Shown: one piece after another, positions 18,665-28,232 of the stretch
How positions within the stretch are numbered: position 1 is the stretch's first letter
Layout: the number at the start of each line of letters is the position of its first letter
Assembly: GCF_015207455.1 (NCBI RefSeq)
Contig: NZ_JADEWV010000016.1
Location: forward strand, 1 to 51,005
DNA: 51,005 nt
Direction of reading: 5' to 3'
DNA from: Microcoleus sp. LEGE 07076
GTDB lineage: Bacteria; Cyanobacteriota; Cyanobacteriia; Cyanobacteriales; Microcoleaceae
Notes under the pieces: generated by a model
Told to the model about the DNA's origin: nothing
What the model saw: the letters and a program-made list of their open reading frames with translations, nothing else
Databases searched by the model: none
Position numbers and translations under genes: made by a program

Positions 18665-19117
18665 TATCGAATTTTAATTAACCGCAGAAATTCACAGGCC
18701 AGATGCCTTGTCTACAGAGGACTGAAATCGCATACCGACCAGCAATATATCAAAAAATTATATAATTTGGACGGTTAATCACAAATGTTTATGTTTCTGG
18801 TCGAAAAATAGTTTTTGTGCTAAGGGCGATCGGTCTTTTACACGACTGCTGTTCTGCTATGAGGGTAAAATCTTTATGGGGCAAGGCTGCGGAAAATTTC
18901 GGCACGCTTGCTGTGGGTCAGTATCTCGTACAGACCTTTCTCAGAAGTCGCTCGAAAAATTCATTTTTTTTTAAGTTATGTTGCCTGTGCATGGTATTAT
19001 TCGATGTGAAGTGTACGAGCTGTAACGTTTGTCACACTTGTCGCTACAAGACGGTTTTAACCGAATTAATTGTAGTGGGAGTCAACTAACACCGACTGCT
19101 TTGAAAGTCAAGTAACC
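18665..19117. other. Long leader/promoter region of the atp operon
   Basis: About 450 bp without a supported gene; a frame at 18817-19089 has no ribosome binding site. It must contain the atp operon promoter and 5' leader. A small hairpin CGGTTTTAACCG lies at about 19051-19062. No specific promoter can be assigned by eye. Confidence 0.5.
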
Positions 19118-19573
19118 TTGTCAGATCAATCTCGCGCATCGATCGCTGAAACGGGGGACATCTCTCAGATAGGTTCGTCCGAACCGGAGTCCACCGACAC
19201 TATGCAAGATTTCTACAAACTTCAGCAACAGTTGTTTGTAGTCTCGCTCGCCTTCACGGGAATAGTTTTTGTCTCGGTATGGATTTTTTATTCGCTCAAC
19301 ATTGCCCTAAATTACTTGATTGGGGCGATCGCCGGTGTGGTTTACTTGAGAATGTTGGCCAAAGACGTTGAGCGCATCGGCCCGCAAAAGACGAGTCTGA
19401 GTAAAAATAGGTTGGCTGTATTTATTGGGTTGATAGTAGTAGCAACTCAGTGGAATCAGCTACAGATTTTGCCCATATTTTTGGGATTTCTGACATATAA
19501 AGCCGCGATCGTCTTTTATATGCTGCAAAGCCTGTTTGTTCCCGACCCGCAAAACGGGTCAGGCAGTCGGTGA
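19118..19573 (+). CDS. atp1: Atp1/AtpI-type ATP synthase assembly protein
   Basis: 151 aa, first gene of the operon. An acidic 30-residue N-terminus precedes [14 protein letters not shown], then membrane helices at about 38-58, 62-80, 100-118 and 122-142. Family members help assemble the c-ring. Start TTG at 19118 has no clear ribosome binding site; the ATG at 19202 is an alternative but would remove the N-terminal extension typical of cyanobacterial Atp1. Followed 27 bp later by the subunit a gene. Confidence 0.85.
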   Translation: MSDQSRASIAETGDISQIGSSEPESTDTMQDFYKLQQQLFVVSLAFTGIVFVSVWIFYSLNIALNYLIGAIAGVVYLRMLAKDVERIGPQKTSLSKNRLAVFIGLIVVATQWNQLQILPIFLGFLTYKAAIVFYMLQSLFVPDPQNGSGSR

Positions 19574-19600
19574 ACCCTCCACTGTGTGAACTTCTTGTGA

Positions 19601-20356
19601 ATGGAAATGCTAAATGTCTTAAATGCCTTTAATGCTTTTCCCCTCGCTGAGTTAGAAGTTGGTAAGCATTTCTACTGGCACATCGGCAGTCTCAAAGTTC
19701 ACGGACAGGTATTCATTACCTCCTGGATTGTGATTGCTCTCCTGGTAACAGCATCCCTGTTGGCAACTCGCAATATGCAGAGAATTCCACGCGGAATGCA
19801 AAACTTCATGGAGTATGCCTTAGAATTCATTCGAGACTTGGCTAGAAATCAACTTGGCGAGAAAGAGTACCGTCCCTGGCTGCCATTTATTGGCACTTTG
19901 TTCCTGTTTATTTTTGTATCCAATTGGTCTGGGGCCTTAGTTCCTTGGAAACTAATTAAGTTGCCAGAAGGCGAACTAGCTTCTCCGACTAACGACATCA
20001 ACACGACGGTAGCACTTGCTTTGCTGACTTCTCTGGCATATTTTTATGCGGGTTTCAGCAGGCGGGGTTTGGGTTACTTTAAAAAGTACATCGAACCAAC
20101 CCCCATTTTGTTGCCGATCGCGATTTTGGAAGATTTCACCAAGCCTCTTTCCCTAAGCTTCCGTTTATTTGGTAACATTTTAGCGGATGAATTAGTGGTA
20201 GCGGTTCTGGTGCTATTAGTTCCCCTGTTCGTACCTCTGCCCGTAATGATGTTGGGTCTGTTTACCAGTGCGATTCAAGCCTTGGTATTTGCCACCTTGG
20301 CAGGAGCTTACATTCACGAAGCACTGGAAGGACACGGCGACGAACATCACGATTAA
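19601..20356 (+). CDS. atpB: ATP synthase subunit a (Fo)
   Basis: 251 aa, thylakoid membrane. Forms the proton half-channels against the c-ring. Seen: [16 protein letters not shown] opening and the catalytic arginine region [14 protein letters not shown], plus the C-terminal helix [19 protein letters not shown]. Five to six hydrophobic segments. Called atpI in cyanobacterial/plastid nomenclature. An ATG at 19607 is an equally possible start two codons in. Confidence 0.97.
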   Translation: MEMLNVLNAFNAFPLAELEVGKHFYWHIGSLKVHGQVFITSWIVIALLVTASLLATRNMQRIPRGMQNFMEYALEFIRDLARNQLGEKEYRPWLPFIGTLFLFIFVSNWSGALVPWKLIKLPEGELASPTNDINTTVALALLTSLAYFYAGFSRRGLGYFKKYIEPTPILLPIAILEDFTKPLSLSFRLFGNILADELVVAVLVLLVPLFVPLPVMMLGLFTSAIQALVFATLAGAYIHEALEGHGDEHHD

Positions 20357-20431
20357 CTCCCCTGAATTGGCGAACGGTTAATAGCAATATCTCAGAAGTC
20401 ACGAGTCCAATGAATGACTGATGACTAATGA

Positions 20432-20746
<315 letters not shown>

Positions 20747-20766
20747 TACTGAAGGACTGCAAAAAA

Positions 20767-20788
20767 GGGGCGGATGTCTTTCCGCCCC
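20767..20788 (+). promoter_or_regulatory. Intercistronic stem-loop after the subunit c gene
   Basis: Perfect 8-bp GGGGCGGA / TCCGCCCC stem with a 6-nt loop, followed by AAAAACAAGGAGG, the ribosome binding site of the next gene. Without a T-run it is more likely an mRNA stabiliser or processing site than a terminator, consistent with the need for many c subunits per complex. Confidence 0.65.
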
Positions 20789-20809
20789 AAAAACAAGGAG
20801 GAACTAAAA

Positions 20810-21241
20810 GTGTTTGATTTTGATGCAACTTTGCCTTTGATGGCATTGCAGTTCCTAGTTTTGACGGTAATTCTGAATGCGGTTTTCTATAAGCCCATGA
20901 CTAAGATGCTGGACGAGCGGGACGAATACATTCGTACCACTCAAGTTTCAGCTAAGGAACGCTTGGTGAAATCCCAGAAATTAGCGCAGGAATACCAACA
21001 AAAACTGGGAGAAACTCGCAAACAGTCTCAAGCCGTAATTGCTGCGGCTCAAGCAGATGCCAAAAAAATCGCGTCGGAAAAAGTAGCTGATGCTCAAAAA
21101 GAAGCTCAAGCGGCACGAGAAAAGGCAGGCTCTGAGATAGAGCAGCAAAAACAAGAGGCAATGCGCTCGCTAGAACAAGAGGTAGATACCCTGAGCCGAC
21201 AAATTCTGGAAAAGCTATTAGGCACAGCATTGGTCAAATAG
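20810..21241 (+). CDS. atpF2: ATP synthase subunit b' (peripheral stalk)
   Basis: 143 aa. Start GTG at 20810 is chosen because AAGGAGG lies at ideal spacing and because the family begins [16 protein letters not shown]; an upstream ATG at 20774 lies inside the stem-loop. One N-terminal membrane helix ([20 protein letters not shown]), then a long charged helix, heptad-rich, that pairs with subunit b. The b' subunit is specific to photosynthetic bacteria and plastids (plastid-style name atpG). Confidence 0.95.
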   Translation: MFDFDATLPLMALQFLVLTVILNAVFYKPMTKMLDERDEYIRTTQVSAKERLVKSQKLAQEYQQKLGETRKQSQAVIAAAQADAKKIASEKVADAQKEAQAAREKAGSEIEQQKQEAMRSLEQEVDTLSRQILEKLLGTALVK

Positions 21242-21335
21242 CTCGATCGAACAGTTTTAATTTTTGGGTAATTTTAAAAAGCTCAAATCTAAAATCGGTT
21301 CGTCCAACCTGCACGCGCAATTATGGAAGAGTATC

Positions 21336-21863
21336 ATGGGGACTGTTTTATTGCTAGCCACAGAAGCTAGCGCAGAAGGTGGTTTCGGTTTAAATTTCGA
21401 TATTTTAGAAACCAACCTGATTAACCTGAGCATTGTTATTGGATTGCTGTTTTACTTCGGGCGCGGCGTTTTGGGAAATATTCTCACCGAAAGACGCAGT
21501 GCGATCGAAGAAGCGATTAAAGAAGCAGAAACGCGCCAAAAAGATGCAGCAGCAGCTTTAGCAGAACAACAGCAAAAGTTGACTCAGGCTCAAGCAGAAG
21601 CGGAACGGATTCGAGCCGCTGCACAAGAAAATGCGATCGCAGCCAAAGAAGTAATTCTAGCTCAAGCGGCGCAGGACGTTGAACGCATGAAAGCAACAGC
21701 AGGTCAAGAGCTGGACGCAGAGCGAGAAAAAGCGATCGCTCAACTCAGAGCAAGAGTTGCTTCAATGGCATTAGAAAGGGTGGAAAGCCAGTTAAAAAAT
21801 AGCTTGGACGAGAGCGCTCAAAACCAATTAATCGATCGCAGCATTGCGTTACTCGGAGGCTAA
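21336..21863 (+). CDS. atpF: ATP synthase subunit b (peripheral stalk)
   Basis: 175 aa from the ATG at 21336 (GGAAGAG upstream). A TTG at 21264 would add 24 basic residues atypical of the family. Seen: short N-terminal segment [21 protein letters not shown] with the membrane helix to about residue 45, the [14 protein letters not shown] turn, then a long coiled-coil. Pairs with b' to hold F1 static. Confidence 0.95.
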   Translation: MGTVLLLATEASAEGGFGLNFDILETNLINLSIVIGLLFYFGRGVLGNILTERRSAIEEAIKEAETRQKDAAAALAEQQQKLTQAQAEAERIRAAAQENAIAAKEVILAQAAQDVERMKATAGQELDAEREKAIAQLRARVASMALERVESQLKNSLDESAQNQLIDRSIALLGG

Positions 21864-21866
21864 AAC

Positions 21867-22412
21867 GTGAGTACAGTCAGCACAGAAGTCTTGCAGCCTT
21901 ACGCATCTGCCTTGATGTCACTGGCTCAGTCCAGCAATCTCTCAGAGAAGTTCGGCGAAGACATTCGTTCTTTACTTGACCTGCTACAAAATTCGGAAGA
22001 TTTGCGTCAATTTTTAGCCAATCCGCTGGTAAAATCGGATGCTAAAAAAACCGTAATTAAGCAAATAGCGGGTGAAGAAATGAACCCCTTGATGTACAAC
22101 TTTCTGAATCTTTTAGTAGACAAAGGAAGGATTCTTTTTTTAGAAGGAATTGGTCAACAATACTTGGCCAAACTCCGAGAACTAAACCAAACAGTATTGG
22201 GTGAAGTTACATCTGCAGTCCCGCTTTCAGATGCTCAATTGCAGAGTGTTCGTGAGAAAGTGCAGGCGATGACCAGCGCTCGAAATGTAGAAATTGAAAC
22301 CAAAATAGACCCAGATTTAATCGGTGGTGTGGTAATCAAAGTAGGCTCTCAAGTAATTGATGCCAGCCTGCGGGGACAATTGCGCCGTCTGGGAATTCGC
22401 TTGAGTTCCTGA
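21867..22412 (+). CDS. atpH: ATP synthase subunit delta (F1)
   Basis: 181 aa, GTG start only three bases after the subunit b stop. Links the peripheral stalk to the top of the alpha3beta3 head. Seen: EVLQPYASALMSLAQ opening, helical N-domain, and a C-terminal strand-turn IGGVVIKVGSQVIDASLRGQLRRL characteristic of OSCP/delta. Plant-style name atpD. Confidence 0.95.
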   Translation: MSTVSTEVLQPYASALMSLAQSSNLSEKFGEDIRSLLDLLQNSEDLRQFLANPLVKSDAKKTVIKQIAGEEMNPLMYNFLNLLVDKGRILFLEGIGQQYLAKLRELNQTVLGEVTSAVPLSDAQLQSVREKVQAMTSARNVEIETKIDPDLIGGVVIKVGSQVIDASLRGQLRRLGIRLSS

Positions 22413-22417
22413 TTTAA

Positions 22418-22466
22418 GGAAGCAGGAAGCAGGAAGCAGGAAGCAGGAAGCAGGAAGCAGGAAGTA
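22418..22466 (+). repeat. Heptanucleotide tandem repeat inside the atp operon
   Basis: GGAAGCA repeated six times perfectly plus one imperfect unit (GGAAGTA), starting five nt after the delta stop codon. Further related AGGAAGCAGG follows at 22472. Purine-only on the coding strand, so the mRNA carries several GGA/AGG ribosome-binding-like triplets far from the next start. Repeat number is likely variable between strains. Confidence 0.9.
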
Positions 22467-22581
22467 TCAAAGAGGAAGCAGGAATAAGTGAATTTATGTT
22501 TTCGAGTTGTTAGTCCTAAATTCTTACTACCAAATCTCAATTCTTTCTTGCCGAAAACATCGAACGACAACTGACAACTGA

Positions 22582-24114
<1,533 letters not shown>

Positions 24115-24171
24115 TTAGTCATCAGTCATTAGTCATTGGTCATTAGTTACGTCGCAGATCCCCCCTAGCCC
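24115..24171. repeat. Short TCATTAGTCATTGG-type repeats after atpA
   Basis: CATCAGTCATTAGTCATTGG-like heptad repeats directly after the atpA stop; the same family (TGACTAATGACTAATGACTA) occurs at 20414-20445 between the subunit a and c genes. Typical of intergenic DNA in this lineage. Confidence 0.65.
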
Positions 24172-24345
24172 CCCCCTTAATAAGGGGGGGACAAAAGTAT
24201 TCAAAGTCTCCCGACTATCAGGGAGAGACTGGAAGCATTTAAAGTCCCCCTTAATAAGGGGGGGACAAGAGTATTCAAAGTCTCCCGACTATCAGGGAGA
24301 GACTAGAAACACTCAAAGTCCCCCTTGCTTTCGGGGGATGCGAGG
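24172..24345. repeat. 74-bp tandem repeat between atpA and the gamma subunit gene
   Basis: Unit begins CCCCCTTAATAAGGGGGGGA and ends AAAGT; starts at 24172, 24246 and, diverged and partial, 24320. Each full unit contains two hairpins: CCCCCTTAATAAGGGGG and AGTCTCCC...GGGAGAGACT. The array lies inside the operon and would form several strong stems in the transcript. The rest of the 388-bp gap up to 24502 holds no gene. Confidence 0.88.
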
Positions 24346-24502
24346 GGGATCGAGACTTTGAGAAAAACGATAGAGACATCTGGTTTCAGTCTGAAAATTG
24401 ATACCAATAGAAAAGGCCGTGTCTCTACCGCAGCTAAATTTAAAAACTGATGGCTGGGAACTAAGAACTCAGAAATAAAAGCTAAGGAAAAAGGAGAAAG
24501 TT

Positions 24503-25453
24503 ATGGCAAATCTGAAAACTATTCGCGATCGCATTAAGTCGGTCAAGAACACTAAAAAGATTACAGAAGCAATGCGTTTGGTGGCTGCTGCTAAGGTGCG
24601 GCGCGCTCAAGAACAGGTGACTGCTACTCGGCCTTTTGCCGATCGCCTCGCAGAGGTATTGTACGGTTTGGCGGAACGCTTGCAGTTTGAAAGCCAGGAT
24701 TTACCGCTGCTGAAAAAACGCGAAGTTAGGACAGTGGGACTTTTGGTAGTTTCGGGCGATCGGGGTTTGTGCGGCGGCTACAACGCCAACATCATCAGAT
24801 ACGCCGAAAATCGCGCTAAGGAAATCAAAGCTGAAGGCTTAGACTACAAATTCGTGTTGGTAGGACGCAAAGCTACTCAGTATTTCCAGCGCCGCGAACA
24901 GCCGATCAATGCTACTTACGCTAACTTGGAACAAATTCCGACTGCACCGGAAGCTGCACAAATAGCTGACGAACTGCTGTCTTTGTTTCTGTCGGGAACT
25001 GTGGACAGAGTTGAACTAATTTACACCAAGTTTGTGTCGCTAATTAGTTCGCGTCCGGTAATTCAAACCTTACTACCCCTCGACCCCCAAGGTTTGGAAA
25101 CTCCCGATGATGAAATCTTCCGCTTGACAACAAAAGGCGGACAGTTTCAAGTGTCGCGGGAAAAGGTTTCTGCACCTACGAAGAGTTTGCCCAAGGACAT
25201 GATTTTCGAGCAAGATCCGGCGCAAATTCTGGAGGCACTGTTGCCTTTGTATTTGAACAACCAATTGCTGCGGGCTTTGCAAGAGTCTGCTGCGAGCGAG
25301 TTGGCTGCGCGGATGACGGCGATGAACAATGCTAGTGAGAATGCTAGCGATTTGATTGGTAGTTTGACGCTGACTTATAACAAGGCGCGGCAAGCGGCAA
25401 TTACTCAGGAAATCCTGGAAGTTTGCGGCGGCGCTGAGGCTTTGAACGGTTAG
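24503..25453 (+). CDS. atpG: ATP synthase subunit gamma (F1 rotor)
   Basis: 316 aa, consistent with the longer cyanobacterial/plastid gamma. Seen: [26 protein letters not shown] opening, [13 protein letters not shown], and the C-terminal helix [28 protein letters not shown]. An insertion around residues 195-225 corresponds to the photosynthetic gamma insert that limits ATP hydrolysis in the dark; cyanobacteria lack the plastid redox cysteines and none is seen here. AAAGGAGAAAG precedes the ATG. Plant-style name atpC. Confidence 0.97.
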   Translation: MANLKTIRDRIKSVKNTKKITEAMRLVAAAKVRRAQEQVTATRPFADRLAEVLYGLAERLQFESQDLPLLKKREVRTVGLLVVSGDRGLCGGYNANIIRYAENRAKEIKAEGLDYKFVLVGRKATQYFQRREQPINATYANLEQIPTAPEAAQIADELLSLFLSGTVDRVELIYTKFVSLISSRPVIQTLLPLDPQGLETPDDEIFRLTTKGGQFQVSREKVSAPTKSLPKDMIFEQDPAQILEALLPLYLNNQLLRALQESAASELAARMTAMNNASENASDLIGSLTLTYNKARQAAITQEILEVCGGAEALNG

Positions 25454-25486
25454 GTTGAGCTTGACAATTTGTAGATTTTATGCTAT

Positions 25487-25515
25487 GCGTCTGGGGGAAC
25501 TCAGGCGCTTTTTTT
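25487..25515 (+). terminator. Rho-independent terminator of the atp operon
   Basis: Stem GCGTCTG / CAGGCGC (one G-T pair) with an 8-nt loop and a run of seven T, 34 nt after the gamma stop codon. Strong candidate for the operon end. Confidence 0.85.
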
Positions 25516-25787
25516 ATTTATAAACTTGTTAAAATTGACCACCATGTACTAACAAAGCCAAACTCAAGATTTTTTGCAGAAACCGGGTTTATGAGCGTAA
25601 ATCATACCTAAATGACTTAAATTAACGCTACAGAGCGTTTTTCGCGGAAAACGGCATTTATTGCACTCTTGCATTAGTATGCACTAAGGCATATTGTTAA
25701 AACAATGCACCTGTATGCAAAAAGCTGGTTTTTAGGCAAACTACATAAAAATGTCACAATGTATATGTTGTAAAGCCTTGAGCCTGT
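25516..25787. other. Intergenic region between the atp terminator and the ribbon-helix-helix gene
   Basis: No gene seen. It contains a fragment of the GAAACCGGGTTT dispersed repeat (about 25580), a small hairpin AACGCT/AGCGTT followed by TTT at 25624-25641, and AT-rich sequence suited to the promoter of the next gene. Confidence 0.5.
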
Positions 25788-25973
25788 ATGGATGAAAACA
25801 AGACTGTGGCTATTAGAGTACAAATGCCGCCGGAATTGCGGAACCGATTTAAGTCGGCTGTTGCTAGGGACGGTAAAAATATGAGGGATGTTTTGCTGGA
25901 ATTTATGGAGCAATATGTCATGAAGGCTGAGCAACCAAAAATAGAAGCAAGTCAAAACCAAAACAACACATAG
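25788..25973 (+). CDS. Ribbon-helix-helix DNA-binding protein
   Basis: 61 aa. Seen: RHH core with strand KTVAIRVQMP (residues 5-14), helix PELRNRFKSAVARDG, and helix NMRDVLLEFMEQYVM; similar to ParG/Arc/CopG-type plasmid or antitoxin repressors. Such proteins bind DNA as dimers through the strand. It is followed in the same direction, 74 bp later, by the second copy of the unrecognised two-gene module, so it may regulate it. The first copy of that module has no such neighbour. C-terminal tail is polar and disordered-looking. Confidence 0.8.
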   Translation: MDENKTVAIRVQMPPELRNRFKSAVARDGKNMRDVLLEFMEQYVMKAEQPKIEASQNQNNT

Positions 25974-26047
25974 CTGCTGTGTGCAGTGGTGGAGCGATCG
26001 CATACAGGACAAGACATTTAGTTTTTAAACTGTAAGGGAAGTCTGAA

Positions 26048-26251
26048 GTGAGGAGCGATCGCGTACCGAATCCAAAGCCAGAAAACGTACACCATGTTAC
26101 AGATCCCGAACTCTGTGAAAAGATGGGCGAAAAATACCACTGGCGGTTAAAAGAAATCCGAGTGACTCGTAACACCCCCCCTGATGTGGCTTGCGTGTTT
26201 GACGGGGAACAAACCTCGTTTCAGGATATGTGGCAAGATTACCAAGATTAA
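26048..26251 (+). CDS. Gene A of the unrecognised two-gene module, copy 2
   Basis: 67 aa, GTG start at 26048 with AAGGGA upstream. Aligns with the 63-aa product at 15816-16007: shared pattern C-x2-M-x2-(K/R)Y-x-W-(K/R)LK-x-IR-x-T, then V-x-CVF-x-G-x-QTSF. Extends at the C-terminus with DMWQDYQD. Its stop is 16 nt before gene B. No known family recognised. Confidence 0.7.
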   Translation: MRSDRVPNPKPENVHHVTDPELCEKMGEKYHWRLKEIRVTRNTPPDVACVFDGEQTSFQDMWQDYQD

Positions 26252-26267
26252 AGGAAAGGGAGGAAAA

Positions 26268-26642
26268 ATGGCAAAAAAAATCTGGATTGTCTACAAAACC
26301 GAAAGCATGAGTGCTCCCGGCTGGGAACAACGTCAGCTTATGCCGAGGGGCGGTCTCACTAATATACTTTGGGAAAATTGGACTTGGGAAGAAAACCCAG
26401 AAATTCCTCAAGTAGGGGACAAAACTCGCGATTATGAAAATCTATCTGACCCCGGTAATGGAGTCACCCACGGGAAAGATGGAGATTGGGTAGTTACTCG
26501 CGTTCAGCAGTTTTCTGATTTGGATACTGAGGAGCGAATTTTGGTGTGTTACTGTTCTTACCAACCTGTTACATCTGATTGGGAAGCGCTACAACGGGGT
26601 GAGTCTGTCAATCAGATGCTAGCAACTGTCGAGCAATATTGA
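26268..26642 (+). CDS. Gene B of the unrecognised two-gene module, copy 2
   Basis: 124 aa. ATG at 26268 preceded by GGGAGGAAAA; the longer frame from 26184 overlaps gene A and lacks a ribosome binding site. Conserved with the 119-aa product at 15997-16356: WIVYKTESMSAPGWEQRQLM, PQVGDKTRDY, GVTHGKDGDWVVT, QFSDLDTEERILVCYCSYQP. The invariant G-x-THG-x-DGDWVVT block and CYC pair look like functional residues. Function unknown. Confidence 0.75.
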   Translation: MAKKIWIVYKTESMSAPGWEQRQLMPRGGLTNILWENWTWEENPEIPQVGDKTRDYENLSDPGNGVTHGKDGDWVVTRVQQFSDLDTEERILVCYCSYQPVTSDWEALQRGESVNQMLATVEQY

Positions 26643-26671
26643 CTGGATAATTAGTTCGTAAAAGCGATCGA

Positions 26672-26885
26672 CTATTCCTGCACAATCTCATACAAATCTT
26701 CGATCGACAAATCAAAAGTCCTCGCTTTCCTTGTGCAAGGCTGTCACGTCAACAGTTGCTAATCCGGGCGATCGGGCATAGGTTCTGAGCGTACTGTAGA
26801 CTACGCCCGATCGCTCTGAAACTTCTTTTAGAGTCCAGCCCTTTTCGGCAGCGAATTCTCGAACCCGCAATCTAATTAAACCCAT
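26672..26885 (-). pseudogene. Frameshifted XRE-type regulator, tandem duplicate
   Basis: Reading from the ATG at 26885 gives GLIRLRVREFAAEKGWTLKE..., closely matching the intact regulator just downstream in coordinate terms (26940-27152). After TALHK one extra G (about 26747) shifts the frame into a TGA. With the base removed the frame continues KARTFDLSIEDLYEIVQE-stop, matching the paralogue's TFDVMIEDLVEIVQE. So this is a single-base frameshift copy of the same helix-turn-helix gene, probably non-functional or truncated to about 60 residues. Confidence 0.8.
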
Positions 26886-26939
26886 TGACAAAAAACTAGA
26901 TTTACTCTGGGATAAAATTTTATCGTAAAAAGCGATCGC

Positions 26940-27152
26940 TCACTCCTGCACAATTTCCACCAAGTCTTCAATCATTACATCAAAGGTGCGAGCCAATTTG
27001 TGTATAGAAATGAAATCAATAGTTGACACTCCCGGACAGCGGGCGTAGTGTCTGACGGTGCTGTAAATTACTCCCGATCGTTCTGAAACTTCTTTCAACG
27101 TCCAGCCTTTCTCGCTAGCTAGTTCTCTGACTTTTAACCTGACTAAACCCAT
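26940..27152 (-). CDS. XRE/Cro-type helix-turn-helix regulator
   Basis: 70 aa, start ATG at 27152. Seen: helix-turn-helix WTLKEVSERSGVIYSTVRHYAR (about 15-36), then IHKLARTFDVMIEDLVEIV typical of small XRE regulators related to antitoxin DNA-binding domains. A perfect palindrome lies just upstream, suiting autoregulation. A tandem duplicate with one frameshift follows at 26672-26885; the duplicated unit is about 267 bp and includes the TTTTATCGTAAAAAGCGATCGC leader. Confidence 0.85.
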   Translation of the reverse strand: MGLVRLKVRELASEKGWTLKEVSERSGVIYSTVRHYARCPGVSTIDFISIHKLARTFDVMIEDLVEIVQE

Positions 27153-27161
27153 ACTTGACAA

Positions 27162-27179
27162 ATGATGGTACACCATCAT
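27162..27179. promoter_or_regulatory. Palindromic operator candidate for the XRE regulator
   Basis: ATGATGGT-AC-ACCATCAT, two perfect 8-bp arms around a 2-nt centre, ten nt upstream of the regulator start codon. Suits binding by a small XRE dimer. The upstream copy of the regulator has lost this palindrome. Confidence 0.6.
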
Positions 27180-27279
27180 AGGATGGTTTTATCGTAAAAA
27201 GCGATCGCCCCAACGTCTGCAAAACTTAAAGACGATCGCCTGTTCAACTTAAATTCCCATCAAGTGGGATGTATCAACT

Positions 27280-27723
27280 ATGTTAGCAAGCTTTCGACCA
27301 AAATCAACCCCCAGAAACAGATTGAGCCGGTTTGTGACAAAAGAGGCGATCGCGCGGCTGCTGAAAATCAAGGTAGAACAAATATATCGCTTCGAGTGCT
27401 GGGCGCATATCCTGTACGTGCACGCCCAAGGGATGAGTCGCTTCGTCAGTTATGCCGACTTTCCGCCTGTTTTGGGAGTGGAATCGCCATCGGGTTTAGA
27501 CTTTGGTTACTGGAAGCGGCGGATGGCGAGTCAGAAACAGAGACACGCGCCGAATTTTTGGGTGGATTTCTATGCGGAGAAATTTCATAAAGCTGTTTGT
27601 GTTGCTGAATTGTTCGAGTGGGGGAAAATGGTGGGATTGATTAAATTGATGTTAAGTCGAATAGCTGTGGAGTCGCTGCGAAAGGTTTACGCACAAGAGA
27701 AATATCTGCTGGAACATTTTTAA
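27280..27723 (+). CDS. Conserved-looking cyanobacterial protein of unknown function (147 aa)
   Basis: 147 aa, basic. The first part VTKEAIARLLKIKVEQIYRFECWAHIL resembles a helix-turn-helix segment; the middle WVHAQG-like and FVSYADFPP blocks and aromatic-rich WKRR region are not recognised. No signal or membrane helix. Stop at 27721-27723 is clean; a ribosome binding site is not obvious. It may be a DNA-binding accessory protein, but this is only inferred from the N-terminal helices. Confidence 0.6.
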   Translation: MLASFRPKSTPRNRLSRFVTKEAIARLLKIKVEQIYRFECWAHILYVHAQGMSRFVSYADFPPVLGVESPSGLDFGYWKRRMASQKQRHAPNFWVDFYAEKFHKAVCVAELFEWGKMVGLIKLMLSRIAVESLRKVYAQEKYLLEHF

Positions 27724-27748
27724 ATTTATGACTTACACACGGGTGATT

Positions 27749-27815
27749 AGAAACCGGGTTTTTTTGAGAAAATACTGCACGCCCAGCCTTTAACCAAGTG
27801 AAAAACCCGGTTTCT
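27749..27815. repeat. GAAACCGGGTTT inverted repeat
   Basis: Perfect 15-bp arms AGAAACCGGGTTTTT (27749-27763) and AAAAACCCGGTTTCT (27801-27815) with a 37-nt spacer. Single half-sites recur at about 25580 and 29815. A dispersed non-coding repeat that may also end transcription of the 147-aa gene. Confidence 0.8.
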
Positions 27816-27982
27816 TTGCTGTGCGTAACTCCCATAAACTCCAGTCCCTTCCTGTAGGGGCGGTGGATGGTGCGTGCCCGCCCGCTAGGGTTCTGCCACA
27901 AATATTCAAAAAATTGGTTCGAGCTCAACAGCAACAGTTATAATTTCTCAATGTGCTTCCCTCTCTATCCCTCGTTAAGCCC

Positions 27983-28140
27983 ATGAGTAACCTTTCAAAC
28001 ATCCAACCAGCAGAGGCGATCGCGGGAATTACAGGCTAAGTCCGCTCAGTCTGCGGTTATGCGTTTGGTGGGGTTCCCGCCGTCGGAGTCGAAGTAGGCT
28101 TTGACTAAGTTGGCTGATTATGTTTTTAGTCAATTTTATT
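27983..28140 (+). pseudogene. Possible small broken gene
   Basis: ATG at 27983 opens MSNLSNIQPAEAIAGITG-stop; in another frame the region continues RELQAKSAQSAVMRLVGFPP then a stop and ALTKLADYVFSQFY. The codon usage across the frame changes looks coding, suggesting a small gene broken by a frameshift and a stop. No family recognised; it could equally be chance. Confidence 0.3.
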
Positions 28141-28232
28141 AGGTGCGATCGCGCAGTTTTAGGGAAGATAATCAAATTGTGGTTTACATCTTGCCTAAAA
28201 TGTTTTATATCAATTAATTGGAGTAATTTACA

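Noticed and set aside
18817-19089. 90-aa frame upstream of the atp operon
   Set aside because: Unusual composition, no ribosome binding site; treated as leader/promoter region.
24172-24345. Possible CRISPR array in the atpA-gamma gap
   Set aside because: The 74-bp units are contiguous tandem repeats without unique spacers and no cas gene is present.
25674-26012. 112-aa minus-strand frame overlapping the ribbon-helix-helix gene
   Set aside because: Antisense to a gene with a clear RHH fold, and cysteine/leucine-rich without a recognisable domain.
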